NCBI GenBank assembly: GCA_030065205.1
Contig: JASJDN010000045.1
Span: 1-42,085, forward strand
Length of the DNA stretch: 42,085 bases
From: Crocosphaera sp.
Lineage (GTDB): Bacteria; Cyanobacteriota; Cyanobacteriia; Cyanobacteriales; Microcystaceae
Direction: 5' to 3'
The translations under genes and the position numbers were made by a program. The first letter of the stretch is position 1. Each line of letters opens with the position of its first letter. Shown in pieces: positions 1 to 8,044 of this stretch. The notes beneath the pieces are model-generated. The model saw nothing but the letters and a program-made list of their open reading frames with translations. It was not told where the DNA came from and did not search any database.

Positions 1-125
1 ACCCCATCACCCCATCACCCCATCACCCCATCACCCCATCACCCCATCACCCCATCACCCCATCTCCCCCCACTCCCCGTCACCCCATCTCCCCACACCC
101 CACACTCCCCCCACTCCCCCTGCTA
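1..125. repeat. C-rich short tandem repeats at window start
   Basis: The first 64 bases are near-perfect copies of the 8-mer ACCCCATC. They grade into a mixture of related words (CCCCGTCAC, CCCCACACT, CCCCATCTC) that runs up to the M20 peptidase gene. The same vocabulary recurs at 1312-1373 and 7847-8007. The array resembles cyanobacterial short tandemly repeated repetitive (STRR-type) sequences. The reading frame open on the minus strand here is a by-product of the repeat and is not a gene. Confidence 0.9.
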
Positions 126-131
126 CCCAAA

Positions 132-1310
132 ATGTCCCCCTCCACCCTAACCCCCTCACTATCTCAACGACTGCTTGACTACCTCCACAGTCGTCATGGG
201 GAAATGGTGGATCTTTTGAAGCAGTTAGTCTTAACAGAGTCCCCTTCAACGGTTCCCACGGCACAAAAACAAGTCCTCTCCTTGCTCAAAAATGCTCTTT
301 TAAGCCGTCATTATCGGGTTCGCTATCTGAAAGGTCAAAATACCGGCGGACACCTCTTAGCCGTGCCAAAACAGCGCGTTAGAGGACAACCCAGACAACT
401 CCTACTGGGTCATTGTGACACCGTATGGCCTTTGGGAACTTTAGAAACTATGCCCTTAGTCCAACGACAGGGCAAACTTTACGGCCCCGGAGTCTACGAT
501 ATGAAAGCCGGGTTAATACAGACTATTTTTGCCCTAGAAAGCCTTTTATATCATGATCTAATCCCTACGGTTACCCCTGTCTTTTTAATCAACTCTGACG
601 AAGAAATAGGCAGTAAAGAATCTACCCTTTATATTCGTCGTTTAGTGCAAGGATGCGATCGCGTGTTTGTTATGGAACCCTCTTTAGGAGAAAAAGGACA
701 ATTGAAAACTCGTCGTAAAGGGGTGGGCCGGTTTACGGTGAAAGTAGTGGGTAAAGCTGCTCATGCTGGCTTAGAACCGGAAAAGGGTGTCAGTGCCATC
801 TTAGAACTATCTTTCGTTATTCAACAACTGTTTGCTCTCAATGATCCTGAACAGGGTATTACCGTCAACGTTGGGACTATTGACGGGGGTATTCGTTCCA
901 ATGTGATCGCCCCAGAAAGTACCGCAGTGGTAGATGTGAGAATAGTCCATCAAAAAGATGCTCAAAAAATAGAACAAAAAATCCTCAATCTAAAACCCAC
1001 TACCCCCGACACTCAACTGATGATTACGGGGAAAATTGGCCGGCCGCCGATGGAGAAAACCCCAGACAGCGAACAACTCTGGCAACGGGCTTATCAACGG
1101 GGACAAGAGTTAGGGTTAACCCTGACAGAAGCGATCGCAGGGGGTGGGTCCGATGGGAATACAACAAACCTATCTGCACCCACATTGGATGGTTTAGGTG
1201 CCGTAGGAGACGCGGCTCATTCTCCTGGGGAGTTTATCTATCTAGATAGTTTAGTGGAGCGATCAGCTTTGTTGGCCAGTTTGCTCCTTGATCCACCTTT
1301 ATTTATTTAA
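132..1310 (+). CDS. M20 family metallopeptidase (glutamate carboxypeptidase-like)
   Basis: This is a 392 aa zinc peptidase of the M20/ArgE/carboxypeptidase G2 family, expected to cleave C-terminal amino acids or N-acyl amino acids in the cytoplasm; no signal peptide is seen. Metal-site motifs are in order: GHCDTVWP (His/Asp, about residues 93-95), GPGVYDMKAG (bridging Asp, about 122), NSDEEIGS (catalytic Glu-Glu, about 156), VMEPS (Glu) and a final DAAHSPGE (His). The dimerisation lid lies roughly at 190-300. The start follows the C-rich array directly and has no strong ribosome site, so the first few residues are uncertain. The DUF1611 gene follows on the same strand after 90 bases, which suggests a shared role in processing an acylated amino acid or peptide. 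The substrate is unknown. Confidence 0.9.
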   Translation: MSPSTLTPSLSQRLLDYLHSRHGEMVDLLKQLVLTESPSTVPTAQKQVLSLLKNALLSRHYRVRYLKGQNTGGHLLAVPKQRVRGQPRQLLLGHCDTVWPLGTLETMPLVQRQGKLYGPGVYDMKAGLIQTIFALESLLYHDLIPTVTPVFLINSDEEIGSKESTLYIRRLVQGCDRVFVMEPSLGEKGQLKTRRKGVGRFTVKVVGKAAHAGLEPEKGVSAILELSFVIQQLFALNDPEQGITVNVGTIDGGIRSNVIAPESTAVVDVRIVHQKDAQKIEQKILNLKPTTPDTQLMITGKIGRPPMEKTPDSEQLWQRAYQRGQELGLTLTEAIAGGGSDGNTTNLSAPTLDGLGAVGDAAHSPGEFIYLDSLVERSALLASLLLDPPLFI

Positions 1311-1311
1311 C

Positions 1312-1373
1312 ACCCCATCTCCCCATCTCCCTGTCACCCCATCTCCCCGTCTCCCTGTCTCCCCATCTCCCCA
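1312..1373. repeat. C-rich tandem repeat between the M20 and DUF1611 genes
   Basis: The spacer holds reiterated CCCCATCTCC / CCCTGTCACC / CCCCGTCTCC words, the same vocabulary as at 1-125. It separates two co-directional genes without adding a coding frame. Confidence 0.85.
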
Positions 1374-1400
1374 CAACTACTTAATAGAGGGATAAAAATC

Positions 1401-2453
1401 ATGAAACCTAATCTTTTTAATCCGCCTTATTTATACAGTTCTTTAACTCGTATTTCTGATCTTCAAGTCAAGCCGTTTGATGTGTTTTCTTTGCCTAGAA
1501 ACCAATGGGAAACCGGGGATTATGTTGTCGGAGAAGTGTTATCTCCAGTCCCCCCCAACGCTAAACTCGAATTAACCAATGGACGCTTAGGAACTCTCTT
1601 AGAAAGCGATCGCATTATTGGGGCGTTTGGTATCCGACGAGCTACCCTAGAAGCGGTGGGAGAATGGCAGTCTATCCCAGAAGATGGACGGATGGATAAC
1701 ATGACTTGCGCCGGGTTATTTGGCAAAATCACCTCTAAATCCTATTTATTACCTCCCATAACGTCCCTTCAATATCAGGGCCATGTGATGCGGAATGGTC
1801 AAAAAGTGACCATGAAAGATTTTGTCCCTAAAACCCCTCATATTCCCTATGATTGTCCCACCATCATGATTATTGGTACCTCTATGTCTGCCGGAAAAAC
1901 CACTTCTGGCCGTATTATTGTCCATCAATTAAAACAGTTAGGACTAAAAGTTGTGGCAGCTAAATTAACCGGTGCCGGACGCTATCGTGATGTTTTATCC
2001 ATGGGCGATGCTGGGGCCGATTACATTTTTGATTTTGTGGATGTGGGACTCCCTTCTTCTGTTGCACCTCCCGAAGAATTTAGGGGGTTAGTGCGTCAAT
2101 TATTGAGCATGATGGCAGCTAAAAATCCTGATGTTGTTGTTATCGAAGCGGGTGCTTCTCCCCTGGAACCTTACAATGGTTCTGTGGTGTTAGAAGAGCT
2201 AAAAGAATATATCTGTCTCACGGTTTTATGCGCGTCTGATCCTTATGCTGTCGTCGGAGTTTGTCAGGGGTTTGGCTTTTTACCGGATCTGGTAACCGGG
2301 ATCGCCACTAGCACTTCTTCAGGGGTAGAATTAGTGAAAAAACTAACAGGAATACAAGCGTTAATGTTATCAGAACCCAGTGCTTTATCTATTCTCACTC
2401 AGTTGTTAAAAGATAGGTTAGGTTTGAAGGATAAAGTGTTAACAATTGCTTGA
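1401..2453 (+). CDS. DUF1611 family P-loop NTPase-like protein
   Basis: This 350 aa protein has a DUF1611 layout. The N-terminal domain (about 1-140) is Rossmann-like. The C-terminal P-loop domain begins at about residue 150, with a Walker A-like IGTSMSAGKTT followed by AAKLTGAGRYRD and the conserved MGDAGADYIFDFVDVGLPS. A Walker B-like strand DVVVIEAGASP is also visible. Characterised relatives include DgcN, a D-glutamate N-acetyltransferase, so amino-acid acylation or a related activation step is possible; that is inference from the family. It follows the M20 peptidase and could act with it on an N-acyl amino acid. ATG at 1401 is preceded by AGAGGGATAAAAATC, a reasonable ribosome site. A strong hairpin follows at 2472-2500. 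Confidence 0.85.
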   Translation: MKPNLFNPPYLYSSLTRISDLQVKPFDVFSLPRNQWETGDYVVGEVLSPVPPNAKLELTNGRLGTLLESDRIIGAFGIRRATLEAVGEWQSIPEDGRMDNMTCAGLFGKITSKSYLLPPITSLQYQGHVMRNGQKVTMKDFVPKTPHIPYDCPTIMIIGTSMSAGKTTSGRIIVHQLKQLGLKVVAAKLTGAGRYRDVLSMGDAGADYIFDFVDVGLPSSVAPPEEFRGLVRQLLSMMAAKNPDVVVIEAGASPLEPYNGSVVLEELKEYICLTVLCASDPYAVVGVCQGFGFLPDLVTGIATSTSSGVELVKKLTGIQALMLSEPSALSILTQLLKDRLGLKDKVLTIA

Positions 2454-2471
2454 AACTAATTTGAGGCATCA

Positions 2472-2500
2472 GTAGGGGCTTAATAATATTAAGCCCCTAC
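2472..2500. terminator. Perfect 12-bp hairpin, probable bidirectional terminator
   Basis: GTAGGGGCTTAA and its exact complement TTAAGCCCCTAC flank a 5-base TAATA loop. It lies between the convergent DUF1611 gene and carbonic anhydrase gene, so it can end transcripts from both sides. No long T-run follows, so it may also act simply as a mRNA 3'-end stabiliser. Confidence 0.65.
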
Positions 2501-2504
2501 ACAA

Positions 2505-3284
2505 TTAACTTGATTGATTAAAGAGCAATTCCACTACCCGATTATTCTGTTCTTGAATTGGTCTAGCATTCATAGGGTATAAGTTCATAAATTGCTCAAT
2601 TTGTTGGGAAGATGCTTCTAAAGGTTCCTTGATAATATTCCAGACCACATTCTCACTACAAGGAGGTGTGGTTAATGAGCCTTGATAATGAAAATAAGTA
2701 GGGTTATTGGCTATAAAATTAGTAGCGTTAATCTTCTTTTCTTTTACTTCTTGTATTCCTTGTGTTTCTGATAAGTTTTCCCAAATTTTAGCTAGAGTTG
2801 GGTTCGCTTGTCCTTCCTCAATAAAAACCCCAATAACTGCAAGGTTCCCTTGCTCATTTTCATGAACTAAATGGAGTTCCATCTCGCTTTTTTTTCCATT
2901 TAAAGTATGTTCACTAGGTGCATGAAAATGAAACTGTTTTAATTCATAGTTTTGTCCATCAATTATGGCATAACTTCCCGGTTGGTAATCAACTTGTATG
3001 GTATGACCATTATTATTAATCACTAAAGGGGTGTCTTGATAATGGGTTTCAATGTTTCCCTCTTCTCTAATTAAATTAGAGTGGTTTAAATGAATAGGCG
3101 ATTGCAATAACCCGGTTGAACAAGTTTCATATTCAATACTTATCTCTCCCCATCTATCAGGATTATTTTCTCCCTCATAACCCCAACTATCACTGATGTC
3201 ATTTCCTCCTAAAACAACCGACATAGTTGAAAAACTGAGTAACAACCCAAGCAAAACCCAACGGACAATTCTACTGCTTTTCAT
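2505..3284 (-). CDS. Alpha-type carbonic anhydrase, exported
   Basis: This 259 aa protein has an N-terminal signal segment (MKSSRIVRWVLLGLLLSFS...) and interconverts CO2 and bicarbonate, probably in the periplasm (EcaA-like). The alpha-CA signature is complete: QFHFHAPSEHTLNGK and MELHLVHE supply the three zinc histidines and the Glu/His network, and SLTTPPCSE is the substrate-pocket loop. One Cys early in the mature domain (ETCSTG) and one in PPCSE are placed to form the usual disulfide. I start at 3284 rather than the upstream in-frame ATG at 3347, because TAAGGAA sits about 8 bases ahead and the signal peptide begins there; the longer frame would run through the GGGAAC repeat. It is convergent with the DUF1611 gene. 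A role in inorganic-carbon supply is likely but not shown here. Confidence 0.93.
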   Translation of the reverse strand: MKSSRIVRWVLLGLLLSFSTMSVVLGGNDISDSWGYEGENNPDRWGEISIEYETCSTGLLQSPIHLNHSNLIREEGNIETHYQDTPLVINNNGHTIQVDYQPGSYAIIDGQNYELKQFHFHAPSEHTLNGKKSEMELHLVHENEQGNLAVIGVFIEEGQANPTLAKIWENLSETQGIQEVKEKKINATNFIANNPTYFHYQGSLTTPPCSENVVWNIIKEPLEASSQQIEQFMNLYPMNARPIQEQNNRVVELLFNQSS

Positions 3285-3310
3285 ACAACATTTTTCCTTA
3301 AAGTTAATTG

Positions 3311-3348
3311 TCAGGGAAGGGAACAGGGAACGGGGAATAGGGAACAAA
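3311..3348. repeat. GGGAACA/GGGAATA short tandem repeat
   Basis: Four to five degenerate 7-mers (GGGAAGG, GAACAGG, GAACGGG, GAATAGG) lie upstream of the carbonic anhydrase. This is a STRR-like array of a type often found between cyanobacterial genes. Confidence 0.7.
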
Positions 3349-3712
3349 TAATAATTATATCAATCACCATATTTTTTTTACTAAAAAATTTTCAAGTTGT
3401 GAAACCATATTTTATCCACTTTGTCAATCCCTAGTAATTATACCTAGCTTGGTTTTTTAGTACATCTGCTCAAAATTGAACCTAAATGTAGGAAAAAGTG
3501 ACGATTTCATGACAAGGGTTGAACGAGATATTGCTAGTTACAGACCCCGTTTTGAACATGAGACAGACTACGCCTTGATTATCAGTCTTGTCAAGCTTAC
3601 CATAATGGCGGAAACTCGTCAACTATTGAGAATTATTATCACATTTTTCTTAATTAAAATTTAATGTCGTTTTTAAATTTTAAAAGTATTTAAGCCTATT
3701 AATAACTTAAAG
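3349..3712. other. Intergenic region, no supported gene
   Basis: This AT-rich stretch lies between the divergent 5' side of the carbonic anhydrase gene and the 3' end of the aldo/keto reductase gene. A 62-codon frame with a TTG start (3476-3664) is present. It lacks a ribosome site and any recognisable family, so I do not call it. It presumably contains the carbonic anhydrase promoter. Confidence 0.5.
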
Positions 3713-4684
3713 TTATGTCCAACGACGGAAGAAGGTATTTTCTTCCCACACCTTAGCGGTTAACGTTTCTATCTCAGACAGTTGTGAGGGGTTGAGGGGT
3801 TGAAACTGAGATGCAACTTGAACATTGCCTTGTAACTGTTGTACTGATTCAGCCGCGATAATACAGCTATGAACCCCTTCTAAAGAGAGAACATAACCCA
3901 TCGCCTGATTCATGCTAGATAACGCTCCTGGCTTTAATAATCGTCCATAAGCAGGGATTTTCATAGCAATAACACCGATATTCTTCTGTTTGGCTACAGG
4001 TAACACCGTTTTACTAAAAGGACGAGGGTGATGAACATCAGCCGCATTCAAAGCAACCAACGTCATATCAAAGGGATAGCCTTGTAAAGCCTTAGCGATC
4101 ACATCTGGTTCGTGATGACCCGTAATACCGGAAAAACGGATGATTTTTTGCGCTTTTGCCTCTTCAATGGCTTTAGCTGCCCCATTTTTGCTAAAAATCT
4201 GCTCTAACTCCTCCTCAAACGAAACATGATGTAACTGCCAAACATCAATATAGTCTGTTTGTAGTCGTTTCAATGAACGTTCTAACTCGCGCCATGCGCC
4301 GTCATAGTCCCGTTGATCGGTTTTGGTAGCGATGAAAACATCAGAACGATAAGCGGGTAATACCTTACCTAAATAGTCTTCACTCGGTCCATAATTAGCT
4401 GCGGTATCAAAGTAACGGATACCCAATTTTAGGGCTGCTTCAATTAAGGCGATCGCTTCTTTTTCTTGTCCATATTTAGATAAAGGGGTTTGTCCTGCCC
4501 CTCCTAAGCCTAAGATGGGAACCGAAACCCCAGTATTGCCTAAAATGCGTTCAGGTAAAGATTCAACGGGGGAAAAAGCAACATTTTCAACGGTTTGAGA
4601 CTGATTAATATTTTGACAGGCCACCGTCCCTAATAGACTCATTCCTGCTAATAGAAAATTACGGCGAGTTTTAAAAGGAATCAT
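3713..4684 (-). CDS. Aldo/keto reductase with Tat-type N-terminus
   Basis: This 323 aa protein is an NADPH-dependent oxidoreductase of the AKR superfamily (TIM barrel). The catalytic tetrad is visible: Asp93 and Tyr98 in YFDTAANYGPSEDYLG, Lys121 in IATKTD, and His152/153 in VWQLHHVS. The late FSGITGHHEPD and GVIAMKIPAYG strands fit the family. The N-terminus is unusual: TRRNFLLAGMSLLGTVACQ has a twin-arginine motif, a hydrophobic stretch and a Cys at 23 in a weak lipobox context. That predicts Tat export of a folded, cofactor-loaded enzyme, possibly as a lipoprotein; this is inference. ATG at 4684 has the signal at residue 1. The substrate is unknown. Confidence 0.88.
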   Translation of the reverse strand: MIPFKTRRNFLLAGMSLLGTVACQNINQSQTVENVAFSPVESLPERILGNTGVSVPILGLGGAGQTPLSKYGQEKEAIALIEAALKLGIRYFDTAANYGPSEDYLGKVLPAYRSDVFIATKTDQRDYDGAWRELERSLKRLQTDYIDVWQLHHVSFEEELEQIFSKNGAAKAIEEAKAQKIIRFSGITGHHEPDVIAKALQGYPFDMTLVALNAADVHHPRPFSKTVLPVAKQKNIGVIAMKIPAYGRLLKPGALSSMNQAMGYVLSLEGVHSCIIAAESVQQLQGNVQVASQFQPLNPSQLSEIETLTAKVWEENTFFRRWT

Positions 4685-4781
4685 CGTTATTTGTTAATCA
4701 ATTTTAAGATAGAATCAGAGTCACTTACATCTAATATAATATAGAAGTATAAGAGAGTTGCGCTTAAGAGGAGAAATGTTT

Positions 4782-5819
4782 ATGTCTCTCCTAGAAAAAT
4801 CTAGTTTTGGAGCCTTAACTCATCAAGAAGTTGAGCAGGAGGCTTTTCGGACTTTACAAAAATCAACATACAAACAAAGCCAAGTTCGTTTGCTAAGGTT
4901 AAGCTTAATACAACGAATGGCAACATGGTTTGTGATTGCTTTTTTCTCATTAGGAGTATTTAACTTAACTTTCTATCCTCAGAATAGTCGCAAGAATTTT
5001 TTCCCAGGAAATTCTTATCAGGATTTTTCAGCAACTTTAGTAAAAACTAGGATAATCTCATTTATTCTTTTCTGTATTGGAGTCGTTCAAGGAAGCAAGT
5101 TTATCTGGTTACAACAAGAGTTTAAGAAACCCTTAGAAGATTCTAAAAAACGATATGAAGACTTGGAAAAAGAAATTTATGCTAAAACGACTGGAAATTT
5201 CCCAAATATTAGTACCAACAGTGAGACACAAAAAGAGATGACTCAGACTAATGAGAGGAACATTAACTGTATTTTAGAAAAAAATGAACGTTTAGAAGAG
5301 AGTAACCAAGAGTTAAATTCGTATCTAAATGGTGTTGGCAAGATAGGAACCTTAGACAAGAGCGCAAAATTAACTTTAGCTGGTTTAGGGACAGGTATAT
5401 GCTTGATAAGTCTCATACTAAAAAGTTCCAATAACTCTCTGACAATTGTTTCAGCAGGGGTGGGTTTAGCTGGTTGGACATCATATTTAGGACAAGAATT
5501 AGACGAAAAAAGAAGATACAGACTATTATACCAAAGTGACAACAAGAGAATAAAAATGCTTGGTCATAACTCAACCGTTGCTCCCATTATAGTACGAGCA
5601 ATCGACGAGAATTTAACCACAGAAAGTATGCTTCTTAGAGGTGATTCTACTGCTTCTATTCAACTTGAAGCAGGAAGTGAGAGTGTATCTTCTCATTTTG
5701 AACAAACAAAAACAAATAATGGACAATCTCAACAGGCGAATCCTTCACCACAAGCAGGGAACAACGAAATCCCGAAGCAACTACCAGAAGAAGAAAACAA
5801 TACGACTGATCCACAATAA
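4782..5819 (+). CDS. Unknown membrane protein with central coiled coil
   Basis: I recognise no family. From the chosen start the protein is 345 aa. Two hydrophobic helices (about residues 40-57 and 83-102) are followed by a charged heptad-rich segment (about 105-195: KKPLEDSKKRYEDLEKEIYA, then ILEKNERLEESNQELNSYL). A second hydrophobic pair follows at about 197-235. The tail is hydrophilic and rich in Gln/Asn/Pro/Glu and is probably disordered. ATG at 4782 is preferred over TTG at 4758 or ATG at 4776 because AGAGGAG lies 8 bases upstream. The coiled coil between two membrane hairpins suggests a scaffold or membrane-organising role, which is inference only. It stands alone between the divergent AKR gene and the next gene downstream. 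Confidence 0.7.
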   Translation: MSLLEKSSFGALTHQEVEQEAFRTLQKSTYKQSQVRLLRLSLIQRMATWFVIAFFSLGVFNLTFYPQNSRKNFFPGNSYQDFSATLVKTRIISFILFCIGVVQGSKFIWLQQEFKKPLEDSKKRYEDLEKEIYAKTTGNFPNISTNSETQKEMTQTNERNINCILEKNERLEESNQELNSYLNGVGKIGTLDKSAKLTLAGLGTGICLISLILKSSNNSLTIVSAGVGLAGWTSYLGQELDEKRRYRLLYQSDNKRIKMLGHNSTVAPIIVRAIDENLTTESMLLRGDSTASIQLEAGSESVSSHFEQTKTNNGQSQQANPSPQAGNNEIPKQLPEEENNTTDPQ

Positions 5820-5877
5820 ACTTGTGATCAAGAAAGATTCTTTATAATTAAAGATATTTCTTTAATTGTTTATACGT

Positions 5878-6495
5878 ATGACTAACTCGGTTAACCCTGC
5901 TACTGGAAACCTTTGGGACTTAGACTGGTATCGGCCCCAACACCATCAAGATAGCGATATTTTACAACAACTGGGATTTATTCCCGGATTAAAAGAAATC
6001 CTCATGCTTCGTCAAGTTCATGGGTTAGAACACGGGACGGTTTGGGTACTCAGCGAAACCCGAAAAGGGTTACAGGATAATGAAAACTTAGGGGGGTTAT
6101 CCACTCCCAATGGTTTCTATCTCTACGGAGACGTTAACCATCTAGACTTACAACAAGCGGTTAATAAAGCCTTACAACGGTTTCGCGCCGGTGTTTGGAA
6201 CTTAGCTGTACATCCCCGTTGCGGTACAAATATGTCCGTTAATATGCTGCTAACCACTGGTTTTGTTTTAGGGACCCATTTCCTATTACCCAAAGGACCT
6301 ATTGAACAAGTTTTAGGATTACTATTGGCCACTTCCACCGCATCCCAACTGTCCCCTGATGTGGGTGTTTTGGCCCAGAAATATCTCACCACCGCCATCC
6401 CTTTTAATTTAGAACTGGAACAAATTGCCCGAACCCGCGATTTTTCAGGCCATCCAGCCTATTTTGTTGAACTGGCTTGGCGAGATTCGCAATAA
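5878..6495 (+). CDS. DUF6391-like conserved cyanobacterial protein
   Basis: This 205 aa protein has the segment MLRQVHGLEHGTVWVLSE, matching a small uncharacterised family (DUF6391) I associate with cyanobacteria. It also has HPRCGTNMSVNMLLTTGFVLG, in which His, Cys and a following hydrophobic helix stand out, and a second hydrophobic stretch (about 140-160), so membrane association is likely. The LEHGTV and HPRCGTN motifs could hold a metal or be catalytic, but this is untested. I choose ATG at 5878; a TTG four codons earlier is also open. There is no clear ribosome site. Its position ahead of psaE is not evidence of a photosynthetic role, because about 230 bases intervene. Confidence 0.7.
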   Translation: MTNSVNPATGNLWDLDWYRPQHHQDSDILQQLGFIPGLKEILMLRQVHGLEHGTVWVLSETRKGLQDNENLGGLSTPNGFYLYGDVNHLDLQQAVNKALQRFRAGVWNLAVHPRCGTNMSVNMLLTTGFVLGTHFLLPKGPIEQVLGLLLATSTASQLSPDVGVLAQKYLTTAIPFNLELEQIARTRDFSGHPAYFVELAWRDSQ

Positions 6496-6724
6496 AACTT
6501 AAACTTTTGAAGTAGCAAGGTGTTGCAATCCAATAGTAGGCTTTATAGATAAGGATTTTTTCCTTTGCTTTTACTGAGGGATTAGTAAGCAAAAGTCTTA
6601 CAGTTCGGTGCGGACACCACCTTTCTCAGTAACACCTTTACTCGGTGCAAAAAAGAGTCCCCAACTATCAATCTCTGATTTAGTAGGCGGAGTGTTCAAT
6701 ACCCATTTATTAAGGACAATACCT

Positions 6725-6940
6725 ATGGTCAAGCGTGGAGACAAAGTTAGAATCAAACGTAAAGAGTCTTACTGGTACAACGACATCGGTACCGTTGCCA
6801 CTGTCGATAAAGCCGGTATTATCTATCCTGTTGTCGTTCGTTTCGATAAAGTCAATTACAACGGCTTTAGTGGGAGTCCCACTGGAGTCAATACCAATAA
6901 CTTTGCTGAAAACGAATTAGAAGTTGTTGGCTCTAAGTAA
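6725..6940 (+). CDS. psaE: Photosystem I reaction centre subunit IV (PsaE)
   Basis: This 71 aa protein begins [19 protein letters not shown] after the Met. It has the full SH3-like PsaE fold sequence, including [22 protein letters not shown] and [13 protein letters not shown]. PsaE sits on the stromal (cytoplasmic) face of photosystem I and stabilises ferredoxin docking and cyclic electron flow. ATG at 6725 follows AAGGACAATACCT; the longer open frame to 6608 is non-coding leader. The 230-base leader after the previous gene is long enough for promoter and 5'-UTR control. mutM begins only 16 bases after the stop, so the two genes are probably co-transcribed at least in part. Confidence 0.97.
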   Translation: MVKRGDKVRIKRKESYWYNDIGTVATVDKAGIIYPVVVRFDKVNYNGFSGSPTGVNTNNFAENELEVVGSK

Positions 6941-6956
6941 TTGCTTTCAGGATTAA

Positions 6957-7808
6957 ATGCCAGAACTGCCTGAAGTAGAAACGGTTTGCCGAGGGTTAAA
7001 TCAATTGACCTTTGGACAAACCATTCAGGGTGGGGAAGTGTTGTTACCACGCACACTTGCTTACCCTGTTTCTATGGAAGAATTTTTAGACGGAATTAAA
7101 AAGGCTACTTTCGATAAGTGGCAAAGAAGAGGTAAATATTTACTGGTTCCCCTGCAAGCAAATAAAGGATGGTTAGGGGTTCATTTGCGTATGACTGGAC
7201 AGCTATTATGGGTGAAACAAGACGAACCGTTATCCTGTCACACCCGTTTACGTTTGTTTTGTAATCAGTCCCAAGAATTAAGATTTGTGGATATTCGCAC
7301 CTTTGGTAAAGTGTGGTGGGTTCCCCCCAACCAACCCCCCGAAACCATCATTACAGGACTGCAAAAATTGGGTCCAGAACCCTTTGCACCTGACTTTTCC
7401 CTAGATTACTTCATTGACAAGTTAAAGGGTCGTCAGCGCAATATTAAGACCATTCTACTCGATCAAGCGATCGTTGCAGGGATGGGCAATATCTATGCCG
7501 ATGAAGCGTTATTTAAGAGTGGTATCCTACCCATAACCCTAGGCAAACAGTTAACCTCTCAACAAGTTAAACGGTTACGAGAAGCCATGATAGAAGTATT
7601 AAAAACCGCTATTGAAGAGGGTGGGACAACCTTTAGTGATTTTCGAGGGGTTACGGGGATAAATGGCAACTATGGGGGTGTTGCTTGGGTTTATGGCCGT
7701 CATAAGCAACCTTGTCGTGTCTGTGGAACTCCCATCGAAAAGATTAAGTTAGGAGGACGTTCGTCTCATTTTTGTCCTCAATGTCAACAATTAGGCAATG
7801 GGGAATAA
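6957..7808 (+). CDS. mutM: Formamidopyrimidine-DNA glycosylase (MutM/Fpg)
   Basis: This 283 aa enzyme excises 8-oxoguanine and formamidopyrimidines and nicks the abasic site. The N-terminus PELPEVETV gives the catalytic Pro2 Schiff-base nucleophile and Glu3. The H2TH region contains DQAIVAGMGNIYADEALF. A C-terminal four-cysteine zinc finger (CRVCG...FCPQCQ) completes the enzyme, and GRSSHFCP carries the conserved Arg. Length and order match the family. It lies 16 bases after psaE; pairing a photosystem gene with an oxidative-damage repair gene may be functional or accidental. The stop is followed immediately by the heptanucleotide repeat at 7810. Confidence 0.97.
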   Translation: MPELPEVETVCRGLNQLTFGQTIQGGEVLLPRTLAYPVSMEEFLDGIKKATFDKWQRRGKYLLVPLQANKGWLGVHLRMTGQLLWVKQDEPLSCHTRLRLFCNQSQELRFVDIRTFGKVWWVPPNQPPETIITGLQKLGPEPFAPDFSLDYFIDKLKGRQRNIKTILLDQAIVAGMGNIYADEALFKSGILPITLGKQLTSQQVKRLREAMIEVLKTAIEEGGTTFSDFRGVTGINGNYGGVAWVYGRHKQPCRVCGTPIEKIKLGGRSSHFCPQCQQLGNGE

Positions 7809-7809
7809 C

Positions 7810-7846
7810 GAAGTCAGAAGTCAGAAGTCAGAAGTCAGAAGTTCCT
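7810..7846. repeat. Heptanucleotide tandem repeat (AAGTCAG x4), copy 1
   Basis: Four perfect AAGTCAG units flanked by G and by AAGTTCCT begin two bases after the mutM stop. The same 37-base string occurs without mismatch at 18812-18848, directly downstream of tRNA-Leu. Both copies therefore sit at gene 3' ends. Confidence 0.92.
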
Positions 7847-8007
7847 CTCCCCACACTCCCCACACTCCCCACACTCCCCACACTCCCCGTCACCCCACAC
7901 TCCCCGTCACCCCGTCACCCCGTCACCCCACACTCCCCACACTCCCCGTCACCCCACACTCCCCGTCACCCCGTCACCCCACACTCCCCACACTCCCCAC
8001 CCTCACC
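7847..8007. repeat. C-rich tandem repeat downstream of mutM
   Basis: About 160 bases are built from CCCCACACT and CCCCGTCAC 9-mers in irregular order, the same words as at 1-125. The three forward frames stay open through it and produce Pro/Thr/Ser-rich nonsense peptides. It separates mutM from the lasso cyclase gene. Confidence 0.9.
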
Positions 8008-8044
8008 CAACTGAGAATATTAATACATCCAATCAATAACTGTT

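Noticed and set aside
55..264. Gly/Trp-rich 69-residue frame on the minus strand
   Set aside because: It is a translation of the C-rich repeat and overlaps the M20 gene start.
3476..3664. 62-codon frame, TTG start
   Set aside because: No ribosome site, no recognised family and short; not distinguishable from chance.
1..8007. C-rich arrays considered as CRISPR
   Set aside because: The words are contiguous, with no unique spacers of constant length and no cas genes nearby.
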